64,000 bases of DNA. Origin: Planctomycetota bacterium (lineage in GTDB: Bacteria; Planctomycetota; Phycisphaerae; Phycisphaerales; Phycisphaeraceae). Position 1 is the stretch's first letter, and each line of letters begins with the position of its first letter. Positions 45,845 through 54,127 of this stretch are shown here, piece after piece. The notes under the pieces are model-generated. The model ran no database searches and had not been told where the DNA came from. It saw only the letters and a program-made list of their open reading frames with translations. Position numbers and translations under genes: made by a program. Location: contig JAIOPN010000067.1 of the NCBI GenBank assembly GCA_021413865.1, positions 1 through 64,000 of the forward strand, in the 5' to 3' direction.

Positions 45845-46707
45845 GGCTGGGTCTCCGCCGCGGGCCGCGTTGTCGGCGCGGGCTGCTTGTGTGGTACGCC
45901 GCCGGGCTTGATCTGGATCGGATGGGTCGGCGTGCCGTCGGGGTTGATCGCGTGGACGCCCGGCTCGAACACCGGCAGGGTGATTGTACCCAGCGAGATG
46001 TCCGGATGATCCGCGGTCAACCGCAGCCCTCCCAGGTGCCGACCATATACCACCCGCACCGCTTTGTACTCCGCCTCGCGCAGCCGCTCGCGTCGTAGGG
46101 CATAGAACGGCCGTTCCTGCCACGGCACCCACGTCAGGCCTTCCGCCAACTCCCACTGCCAGCGGTCCACGCGCCATATCCACGTCGTCGCGTTCACCCC
46201 CTTGCTCTCGGTGAAGGGGCGTGTGCGCAGCCGCGTGGAGAGCACCGCGGCGTGTTCGCCGTGCCCCTGCACGTCCAGCACGATCACGCGGTCGTCGAAC
46301 CCGCTGACATTGTTGCCCGCCATCTTGGCGAGGATCGCGCGCAGCGATTCCTCATCCATCGGCACGGGGTTTTCTGGGTCGCTCGGGGCGGGGACCGCGG
46401 CGTCCCAGCCTTCGAGCGTGCCGTGATCCGTCTGGATGCGCAAATCGTACGGCCCGCCGATTTCCAGCCCGTCAATGACGAAATGGTCGCCCTCGATCCG
46501 CCCCACGACCGGCTTGGCGAGCACGCCCGTCTTGGTCGGGTCGCGGAGCACAGCCCAAACTTTCGTCACCTTGGCATCGCCAGCGATGGTGCCGGAGATT
46601 GATCCCGCGTATGCGCTCGCCGCGACCAGAGCCAACACCAGCGGCGCAAGGCACGCGTGCAGGCGTTGGGTGTTGGCGGGCCGTGTTGTCTGGAAGGGGG
46701 AGTGCAT
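45841..46707 (-). CDS. secreted protein with a prealbumin-like N-terminal domain
   Basis: A 288-aa protein. A signal peptide (LAPLVLALVAASAYA) ends near residue 34. Residues ~35-105 (ISGTIAGDAKVTKVWAVLRD, then VIDGLEIGGPYDLRI) resemble the carboxypeptidase-regulatory-like beta-sandwich used for binding. The remainder has no recognised domain and ends in a proline/threonine-rich tail. The ATG at 46707 was chosen because the signal peptide follows it; a TTG at 46731 would add eight residues. It is co-directional with and overlaps the DUF4159 gene. Confidence 0.55.
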   Translation of the reverse strand: MHSPFQTTRPANTQRLHACLAPLVLALVAASAYAGSISGTIAGDAKVTKVWAVLRDPTKTGVLAKPVVGRIEGDHFVIDGLEIGGPYDLRIQTDHGTLEGWDAAVPAPSDPENPVPMDEESLRAILAKMAGNNVSGFDDRVIVLDVQGHGEHAAVLSTRLRTRPFTESKGVNATTWIWRVDRWQWELAEGLTWVPWQERPFYALRRERLREAEYKAVRVVYGRHLGGLRLTADHPDISLGTITLPVFEPGVHAINPDGTPTHPIQIKPGGVPHKQPAPTTRPAAETQP

Positions 46708-46761
46708 TTGCAGAAAACCGCAATAACGCAACGGCGCGTGGACTCGGGCTCATCCTCATCA

Positions 46762-47820
46762 TCAGCGTTGGTACGCGGGCAGGTAGTGCAGATAGACGGA
46801 AAGAATCAGCGAACCGAGTGAGGTGGAATAGGTTTTGGCCGGGCCGTTGTAGGCCTCCTCTTGGTAGCCCGGCCACGTGCCGTCCTCGCCCTGCGTCTTC
46901 AGCAGCAGGTCACGGATGCGCGGGTGCCAGTTGTTCCAGTCGTCGCCGCCGGCCTGGAACTCGGCCTGCATGGTGTAATAGTTTGCGTAGTAGAACCACG
47001 CCACGCCCGCGGGCAATGGGTTCTTGGCGAGATAGGCGAGCCCTTTGCCGACCTGGGGTGCATCGTGTTGACCCAGCAACTGAAGGCTCAGCGTCCCGGC
47101 GGCGCTCTGCGCGACCGATGCGGCGGGGCTCTGGTACCCGAACCCGCCATTGGGGTCGGCGACCGAGAGAACATACTTGGTCGCCCGGTCGATGGTCGAT
47201 TGCGGCACGTCCAGCCGCGCGTTCTGCGCCGCCCGCAGGGCGACGATCTGCATCACCGTCACACTCAGGTCGGAGTCCTGGGAGTTGGGCATGTAGCGCC
47301 AGCCGCCCGGCGGGGCCTGCGCCTTGACGATCAGGTCCACGGCCTTCTGCACCGCGCGGTGCAGGTCGAGCGAGGGGATGAACCCATACGCCTCGATGAG
47401 CGCAAGCGTGGAGAGCGCGTGGTTGTACATGCTGTCGGGGATGTAGCCATCTGCGCGCTGCTGCGAGACCAAGTACGCCACCGCGCGATCGACCACTGCG
47501 CGGTAGGGACCGCGGCCCGGCTCGTGCCCCCGCGCCAGGAACGCCAGCAGGCAGAGCCCGCTCACCCCATTGTAGTTCTGCGCCGAGGGGAACGAGCCAT
47601 CGGGCTTCTGCTGCTTGGCCAGGTAGTCCAGGGCGCGGTCGATGGCGGCCTCGACCCGCGCGGTCTCGCGGGGATCGGGCAGGAGGGTGTCGGCGGTGTC
47701 CGCGGCCCGGGCCCGCGGCATCACGCACACCGGCAGCGACGCGAGGGTCATCGCCGCGGTCACGGCGGCGACAACCATCCTGAAACCGGGCGCCGCGACT
47801 TTGTCTTGGGTTTGGTGCAT
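46762..47820 (-). CDS. secreted squalene-cyclase/prenyltransferase-like alpha-toroid protein
   Basis: A 352-aa exported protein. Signal peptide ~1-38 (VVAAVTAAMTLASLPVCVMPRARA) is followed by about six alpha-toroid repeats of the prenyltransferase/squalene-oxidase type, each with a Gln/Asp-Gly motif (QKPDGSFPSAQNY, QRADGYIPDS, APPGGWRYMPNS, DPNGGFGYQS, GEDGTWPGY). The protein is about half the length of a real squalene-hopene cyclase, and no DxDDTA motif is visible, so terpene cyclisation is unlikely. It more likely is a structural or binding protein. The ATG lies 2 nt after the VWA stop of module B. Confidence 0.75.
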   Translation of the reverse strand: MHQTQDKVAAPGFRMVVAAVTAAMTLASLPVCVMPRARAADTADTLLPDPRETARVEAAIDRALDYLAKQQKPDGSFPSAQNYNGVSGLCLLAFLARGHEPGRGPYRAVVDRAVAYLVSQQRADGYIPDSMYNHALSTLALIEAYGFIPSLDLHRAVQKAVDLIVKAQAPPGGWRYMPNSQDSDLSVTVMQIVALRAAQNARLDVPQSTIDRATKYVLSVADPNGGFGYQSPAASVAQSAAGTLSLQLLGQHDAPQVGKGLAYLAKNPLPAGVAWFYYANYYTMQAEFQAGGDDWNNWHPRIRDLLLKTQGEDGTWPGYQEEAYNGPAKTYSTSLGSLILSVYLHYLPAYQR

Positions 47821-47822
47821 TT

Positions 47823-50234
47823 TCAGTTCAATCCCATCAACCGGCGGATGCCCAGGTCGGTGCAGTACAGGCCCACGAGCAAAAACAGCGTGAACCAATT
47901 ATCCCACAGGTCGCTCTCATAAGGGTGCGTGACCTGGATCGGTTCTTCCCGCAGGCCCCGCGCGGCCTCGATCATGTCCCACATCTCCACCATCCGCCCG
48001 CCCGTGGCGTCGGCGAGCGACCCCAGAAACTCGCGGTCCACCCCCGGCGACCGCAGTTCGCGCCCGGTGCCCGCCACGACCACCAGCGCGGTGAGCGTCT
48101 GACCGCGCGGGTCGGTGTAGGTCAGCCGGTATTGCCCCGGCTCACCCGGCTGCCACGTGCCGCGGAACTGGCCCGGCTGTGGTGTGCGGGCCATCTCGAC
48201 CTTCTCCGCGTTTTTGCCGCCGGCAATCTGTAGCGTCGCCGATGTGGCGATCACGGGCTTTCCATCACTATCGACGGCGTAAAGCTCGATAGACACCTGC
48301 TCGCCCTGCCGCACCCGACGGGGATAGACCTCCATCCAGCTCTGTTTTTCGTCCCGGTTCGGGTCGCGTGCCACGTGCCGCACCGCCTGGCCCCAGAAAC
48401 GGTAGAACAACTGGCTGCCGATGTTCCGACGCCAGCGGTAGGTCGAGTCCATGCCCACAAACAGCACACGCCCCCGGCCGGCGTAAGACTCGACGATCAG
48501 CGGCCGGTCCACGCCCGGCCCCTCCACGCGCGCCAGGACCGTCGCCGCGGGCAGCGCCTCGCTCGCCGCGGCCGCCCAGTAGAACTCTGGCATCCGGCTC
48601 CAGATGGCGCGGTTCTCCGTCGCGCTCTCGTAGAGCTGGAACACCGGGTGGATCGCCCCGTTGGCGGTCACCTTCATGCGGAACGGCGCGAACGCCTGCG
48701 CCTCAAGGCCCGCCGCGGGCGATGAGGCCATCCGCACCGGCAGCAGCGACCCCAGCGGCCCGGCGAGAAACTCCCGGGGCATCCCCGACACGCCCGCCTG
48801 GATGATGAGGCCCGTTCCCTTCTCACGCACGGCCCGCGCCAGCGCCTCCTGCAGCCGCGGCGGCAGCAGCACCGGCGAGATGTCGCCCAGGATCACCGTG
48901 TGGTACTCCGCGAAACCCTCCATGTCCCGCGGCAGACCCGCCCGCGCCGGAATCTCCGGCGGCAGGATGCCCGCGGCCAGCAGCGGCGCCTCCACGACGA
49001 TCTTCATGTCCAGGCCGGTGTCGCGGCGCAGCGCGAAGTCAAGAAACCTAAAGTCCCAGCGCGGCCAGCCCTCGAGGTAGAGCACGCGCTTCCGCAGCTT
49101 CTCGACGTCGATCGTCAGGTTTCGTTGGTTGTTGTCTTTCACTACCTCCTCGGGCGCCGCATCCACAGCCACCGTCAGCGCCGTTTCCCCCGGCACGTCG
49201 GCGGGGAAGACCAGTTGCACGTGCTGACGCTCCTTCGACGAGAGGGTGAGCGGCTTATCGTCGAGCACCTTTCCCGCCGCGTCTTGCAGCTTCACGTGCA
49301 CCAGCCGCCCGTCGAACCCCGAGGAGTCAACCGTCGCCAGCACCGTCACGCGGTCGCCCTGCGTTGCCTGCGCCGGGGCGATCACGTCGGCCACGGCGAC
49401 GTCCACCGGTTCGCTCATCGGCCCCGCCGCGACCGCGAGGATCGGCGTCGGCTTCACGCTCTTCTGCTCGCCGGTCCGGGCCGACAGCCGGCCGACCAGC
49501 GTCATCGGGTCCACGCCCGTGGTCCACCGCCCGTCGCTGGCCAGCACGACGCCCGCCAGGCGTCGCCCGGCCGCGTCGTCGATCGCACGCTCGATCGCCG
49601 CGCCCAGGTCGGTCTCCTCCGTGATCGGACCGGTCAGCGGTGTGACGGCTTTCCCGTCCCACGCCACCGAGCGCACCGTCGCGGCCACGCGGTAGGCGCG
49701 CACGTCGAACCACTCCGACCAGCGGTCAAGCGTCTCTTCTTTCTTATGCGCGAGAATCGTCTCGATGGCAGCCAACCGGGTCTGCGCGGAGATGGCGCGA
49801 CGCGCCTCCGCATCTAGCTTGGACTTCTCACCATTGACCGGCAACTCAATACGGCCTTGGGCGTATCCGATGCGGGGGAGTTCTATGTCCGAGAGCGATC
49901 CCAGCGGCAGGCGCATGCTCGCCGACTCATCGAGGATCACCGCCAGCACCGGTTTTTGTTTCGAGGTCTCCTCGACGCGCAGCATCGGCCCGCCGAGCAC
50001 CACGATCAGCACGAGCAGCACCAGTACGCGGCACGCGCTGAGCGTCCAGCGCCATACGGCGGGGATGTAGGGCAGGCTCCGCTTGTGCCTGAACACGATC
50101 CACGCCGCCGCCAGCGGCAACAAAACCAGGCCCGCGACGAGCCAGCCCGGCCTGGCCCAGAGCAGTTGGGCACGGTCCAGCCGCGTGAGGACGTCCTGGC
50201 CGATGCCCAGCGATCGCAGCAGAGAATCGATCAC
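47823..50234 (-). CDS. VWA-domain membrane protein with a GATase-like domain (module B)
   Basis: An 803-aa protein related in layout to the module A VWA protein. Two N-terminal helices lie at ~30-50 and ~65-83. A VWA domain has an intact MIDAS (AVILDESASMRL, ~97) and LASDGRWTTG. A GATase-like segment (VILGDISPVLLPPRLQEAL) comes next, then beta-rich domains and a C-terminal helix (WFTLFLLVGLYCTDLGI). The GTG start overlaps the DUF4175 stop as GTGA. In module A the corresponding gene comes before, not after, the DUF4175 gene. Confidence 0.75.
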   Translation of the reverse strand: MIDSLLRSLGIGQDVLTRLDRAQLLWARPGWLVAGLVLLPLAAAWIVFRHKRSLPYIPAVWRWTLSACRVLVLLVLIVVLGGPMLRVEETSKQKPVLAVILDESASMRLPLGSLSDIELPRIGYAQGRIELPVNGEKSKLDAEARRAISAQTRLAAIETILAHKKEETLDRWSEWFDVRAYRVAATVRSVAWDGKAVTPLTGPITEETDLGAAIERAIDDAAGRRLAGVVLASDGRWTTGVDPMTLVGRLSARTGEQKSVKPTPILAVAAGPMSEPVDVAVADVIAPAQATQGDRVTVLATVDSSGFDGRLVHVKLQDAAGKVLDDKPLTLSSKERQHVQLVFPADVPGETALTVAVDAAPEEVVKDNNQRNLTIDVEKLRKRVLYLEGWPRWDFRFLDFALRRDTGLDMKIVVEAPLLAAGILPPEIPARAGLPRDMEGFAEYHTVILGDISPVLLPPRLQEALARAVREKGTGLIIQAGVSGMPREFLAGPLGSLLPVRMASSPAAGLEAQAFAPFRMKVTANGAIHPVFQLYESATENRAIWSRMPEFYWAAAASEALPAATVLARVEGPGVDRPLIVESYAGRGRVLFVGMDSTYRWRRNIGSQLFYRFWGQAVRHVARDPNRDEKQSWMEVYPRRVRQGEQVSIELYAVDSDGKPVIATSATLQIAGGKNAEKVEMARTPQPGQFRGTWQPGEPGQYRLTYTDPRGQTLTALVVVAGTGRELRSPGVDREFLGSLADATGGRMVEMWDMIEAARGLREEPIQVTHPYESDLWDNWFTLFLLVGLYCTDLGIRRLMGLN

Positions 50235-53200
50235 TTGGCGTCCTTGCTGAGGCTGCGGTAATAGGCGTCGATGAAGGTCTGGTACGCCTCGGGGCCGCGC
50301 TCACGCATGCCCTGGATGAGCGGTTCGCGTAAACGCGGCGGCAGGCGGTAGATCGCAACCGCACGGGGACCCAGGTCGCCGGGGGCGAAATCGAGGATCG
50401 CGCCGCCCGTGGGTGATTGCGAGCCCGGACGGCCTCCCGTGAGGGAAGTCCCACCCGGCTGCTGCGACCCGGAGGGCTGACCCGTTGTGCCCTGCGATGA
50501 GGCGGCACGCAGGGCCTCCTGTTTCGACGACGCGGCACGATCGCCGGCGGACATCGCACGCCGCACGGCCTCGGACGAGAGCGCCCGTGATAGCGCCGAC
50601 GCCATCTGTGCCGCATCCTTGGGCGGGGAGCCCCGCATCTGCTGAGCCTGGCGGTCGAGTTCCGACGCGAGTTGCTTGACCTGCTGTCGCGCCGATTCGA
50701 GCTGCCGCTGACGGTTCGATATCTGCCGGGCCATTTGACGCTGGTGGCTTCCGAGCGACTGGCGCGGGGTCTGTGGCGATTGCTGCTGCGTACCAGCGTC
50801 AGACGGTTGGCCGCCGCTCTGCGACTTCGGCGGGCTGTTCGGGTCCGATTCTTGCCCCGCCCCCTTGGACGAGGAGGAATCCTCACTCTCTTCCTGTTCG
50901 TTGTGGTTCGGCCGCTCGGGTTTGCGAGGTTTATCGCCGCCGGCTTCCGGGTCGCTTTCGACAGGCCGCTTGTCGCGGTCCTCCCAGTGCGGGTCTTCTT
51001 CCAGCTTCGATCGGATCACCGGCTCATCCATCGGGCGGTCCCACCAGTCGGGGTCCTTCTCGGGTTCCGCGCCGCCGGCCGCGCCGGCCTCCTTTTTCTT
51101 GGGGTCCGGCGTATCCGCTTCTTTGGGTGGCTTGGCTTTTTTGGTCTGGCCGGGGGCCTCCCACGGCTCCGGCGGCATTTCATCGTTCTCCATGGCACGG
51201 CCGGCCATCTGATCCGCGAGCAGGTTCCGATCCTCTTCCATTGCGCGGATCGCCTCCGCGTCGAAGGCGCTCTGGTCCTGGGAGACGTCGCCCATCTCCG
51301 AGGCCGGCGCCTTCTCGGCACGCTCACGCAACTGATCGAGTTCTTTCTTCAACTCATCCAACCGGTCGCCACGCTCGCCCAGCGCCTCGGCAAGCTGGTT
51401 CATCTTCGACAGCGCCCGCGACGCCTCCAGGTCCGCCAGAAGCGCCGACATCTCCTGCTGCGACTCGTTCGGGTTGTTCTTGAACGACTCCCTTGCCTTG
51501 GCCAGGTCCGACAGCTCACGCTGGAGCTGTTCCAGTTTCCGCCGCTGGTCCTGCGTCAGGTCCCGCATCTGCACCGAGCGGCCCAGCGCGGCCGCCTCCT
51601 GGAAGGCGCGGTCGATGTCCTCCATCTTGGCGATGTCTCGCACCTGCTTGGCGATGTTCTCCATCGCCGCAATCTCGGCGGGGATGGCCGTGGGAGACTT
51701 CGCGGCGTCGCGCGCCGCCTCCTCGATCTTCTGGGCCATCCTGAGGGCGCGCTCGCGCTGCGCGGCGAAGTCGTCGTCGAGTTTCGCCAGGTCCTTGCGG
51801 TTCTCATCCCCCAGGGCGTCGATGCGTCGCTTGTGGAAGGCCCTGATCTCCTCGGGTGACATTGTGGAGCGATCGTCCTTCACGAGCCGGTCATGCTTGA
51901 ACTCGGGGGCGGGCTTCTTTGCGGCATCGGGCAGACGGGCCACGGCATCCACCGCGGCGCCGGCGAGCTTCGTTTGTGCACCGATCAGGTCGGCCAACCC
52001 CTCGATCAGCGGTTTGAGCGGCGGGGCGGGGGCGGCGGCATCCGCGGGAGGGGCGATGTTCGGCGCGACGAGGGCGAGCCGGTAGCTCTCGCTGCGGGCC
52101 ACCTGCCCCTTGCGGTCGCGCGCAACGATCCGGTACTGCGTCGCCTGGCCGGGCGTGACCTGCATCGCGGTGGGGTCGAGCGAGTTGAAGAGGAGTTGGC
52201 TGGGTTCGGGCTTGTCGAAGTGCGCGATCCAGCGGGTTTCCGCCGGCTTGGCGGGATCGGGGCCGTACTCGACGCCGATGTCCGCCAGGCCGTAATCGTC
52301 GAACGCGCGCACCATCAGTGGGATCGGCTCGGGCTGGGTGAGGGTGATGTTCTGGGCCGGCTTTTCGACCAGCAGTGTCGGCGGCTGATCGGGAACCCCC
52401 GCGAAGGGGATGGGCTTCATCGCCGGGTTGGGGTCGTTCCGGCTGTTGACGAATTCCAGTGAGAAAAGGCCGTCGTGCTGCACGGGGATCGAGCCGACCC
52501 ACTCCACGCCCCGTTTCTCCATGGAGATCGACTCGCCGGGTTCGAGGGTCTGCTCGGTGACGGTTTCGGTGCGGCGCTCGAGGTTCCCGGCGCGGTCGAA
52601 ATAGACACGGCCTCCGTCGGTGCTGATCTCGATCCCGCTGAGCACCACCGCCGCGCCGGGGCGCGAGCCCAGCAGTGTCGCCACCGGAATCTCGATCCGT
52701 TTCCACTCACCGGCGGCGGGCAGCGCGCCCAACTCGATCCTGGTTTCGCCCGGGCGCGGCTTGTCCTGCGTGGATCGCCACACGGCCGTGTACGGCTTGT
52801 CCTGCACGGTGAGCCTGATGGAGATGCTTTTGGGCAGGTCGTCGGGCTCGGTGAAGACGTACATAAAAAACGAACTGTCGGGCTGCAGGCGGGCGCGGTA
52901 GAGGCGCGTGGTGAAGCCGAACGGTTTGCGCGACCAGTGCGGGGCGCAGGCGCGGGCGCCGCTGAGGACGTGGTCCGCCGTCCAGTTCCACGTGCCCGAA
53001 ACCTCGGCGTCAACAGGCACGTCGTCGTCGAACCAGACCGTCTCGCGGTCGCGCTCGACTTGTTTCGTGCTGCTGACGGCCTTGTACATCCGCACGCGGC
53101 CGCTCACCGGTTCGCCCGACACCAGCGCGGCGACCTGAATCGTTGATCCCTGCGGGGCGGAGATCGGCGCGTCGATGCGTTCGATGGGGTGTGGGGCGGG

Positions 53201-54127
53201 CACGCCCATGTAGTCGGGCCAGCGCACGCCCAGGCCAAGCTTTTCGACGATCGGTCGGCGGAGCATCGTCACGCGGTGCACCGGCGTCCACGTCCCGCCG
53301 CCCTCGATCTGGTACTCGCACGATTCGTTCACCGCCGAGATGGTGAACGCGGGCTGGGCGTGGTCGTCGGGCGGCATCGGGTATCGCTGCCAGACGCCGC
53401 TGAGCGTGCGGAGGCGCACCGTGAGCGTGGCCGGTCCGCCGCGGTCGAAGCGTGCATGGATCAGAGCGGGTTCGCCCTGGAGGATTTCCGCGTCGCCGGG
53501 GAGGGCGGTGTACCGCACCCACGAGGCGGGCGGGATCGGGGCGGTGGGGTGGAGCAGGCGTGAGAGGGCGGTGGTCGCGCGGTCCTGGAGCAGCGCGTAG
53601 GAAACCGCCGCGAGGAGGAGCAGCGCGGCGAGCATCACGGCCGCCGCGCGGAGTGCCCCGCCCTCGACGACGCGTCCGACCCGGAAGTCGGTCAGCCGCT
53701 GCGTGGTTTGTTCCATCAGGCGGCGGACAAAGGCCGGGTCGCGCGGCGGGGCGTGCGGGTCGCCGTTGCGGCGGATGTCCAGCGCGGTGACGAGCCTGCT
53801 GTGGATGCCCGGCATGGTGCGCTCGATGAGGAACGCGGTGTGCTGCTCATCGGGCCGGTGGTACAGCGGGCGGAGGAGGAAGAAGAACAACGCGACCGTT
53901 GCGACGCCGATGCCCAGTGAAAACGCGATGACACGGCCCGCCACCGGGAGCGGCCACACGAGGTCCAGCGCCACGGCCGCCACGACCCACGCGAGAATCG
54001 CCGCGAAGAACCAGCAGGCCCCCGTCCAGAGCGCCCGGCGCAGCAACGCTCTCCGCGTCTGGTCCACGACCTGGGCGATGCGGCGCGACTGGATGTCGGC
54101 GTAGTTTTCCATCGCTCCCTGGCTCAT
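50231..54127 (-). CDS. DUF4175-like membrane protein with a long coiled-coil region (module B)
   Basis: At 1298 aa this is the longest protein in the window. Three hydrophobic segments lie at ~35-55, ~65-85 and ~165-185. A beta-rich extracytoplasmic region follows to ~720, including a segment with PPTLLVEKPAQNITLTQPEP. The C-terminal ~560 residues are coiled coil mixed with Pro/Glu-rich and Gln/Ser-rich low complexity. The layout and N-terminal text (FLIERTMPGIHSRLVTALDI) match the module A paralogue at 34419 (MIESHHPGMNNRLINALQL). The ATG overlaps the BatA-like stop as ATGA. Function unknown. Confidence 0.6.
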   Translation of the reverse strand: MSQGAMENYADIQSRRIAQVVDQTRRALLRRALWTGACWFFAAILAWVVAAVALDLVWPLPVAGRVIAFSLGIGVATVALFFFLLRPLYHRPDEQHTAFLIERTMPGIHSRLVTALDIRRNGDPHAPPRDPAFVRRLMEQTTQRLTDFRVGRVVEGGALRAAAVMLAALLLLAAVSYALLQDRATTALSRLLHPTAPIPPASWVRYTALPGDAEILQGEPALIHARFDRGGPATLTVRLRTLSGVWQRYPMPPDDHAQPAFTISAVNESCEYQIEGGGTWTPVHRVTMLRRPIVEKLGLGVRWPDYMGVPAPHPIERIDAPISAPQGSTIQVAALVSGEPVSGRVRMYKAVSSTKQVERDRETVWFDDDVPVDAEVSGTWNWTADHVLSGARACAPHWSRKPFGFTTRLYRARLQPDSSFFMYVFTEPDDLPKSISIRLTVQDKPYTAVWRSTQDKPRPGETRIELGALPAAGEWKRIEIPVATLLGSRPGAAVVLSGIEISTDGGRVYFDRAGNLERRTETVTEQTLEPGESISMEKRGVEWVGSIPVQHDGLFSLEFVNSRNDPNPAMKPIPFAGVPDQPPTLLVEKPAQNITLTQPEPIPLMVRAFDDYGLADIGVEYGPDPAKPAETRWIAHFDKPEPSQLLFNSLDPTAMQVTPGQATQYRIVARDRKGQVARSESYRLALVAPNIAPPADAAAPAPPLKPLIEGLADLIGAQTKLAGAAVDAVARLPDAAKKPAPEFKHDRLVKDDRSTMSPEEIRAFHKRRIDALGDENRKDLAKLDDDFAAQRERALRMAQKIEEAARDAAKSPTAIPAEIAAMENIAKQVRDIAKMEDIDRAFQEAAALGRSVQMRDLTQDQRRKLEQLQRELSDLAKARESFKNNPNESQQEMSALLADLEASRALSKMNQLAEALGERGDRLDELKKELDQLRERAEKAPASEMGDVSQDQSAFDAEAIRAMEEDRNLLADQMAGRAMENDEMPPEPWEAPGQTKKAKPPKEADTPDPKKKEAGAAGGAEPEKDPDWWDRPMDEPVIRSKLEEDPHWEDRDKRPVESDPEAGGDKPRKPERPNHNEQEESEDSSSSKGAGQESDPNSPPKSQSGGQPSDAGTQQQSPQTPRQSLGSHQRQMARQISNRQRQLESARQQVKQLASELDRQAQQMRGSPPKDAAQMASALSRALSSEAVRRAMSAGDRAASSKQEALRAASSQGTTGQPSGSQQPGGTSLTGGRPGSQSPTGGAILDFAPGDLGPRAVAIYRLPPRLREPLIQGMRERGPEAYQTFIDAYYRSLSKDAK

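Noticed and set aside
46762-47820. Functional terpene cyclase
   Set aside because: The signal peptide, short length and absence of a DxDDTA motif argue against it; only the toroid repeats are shared.
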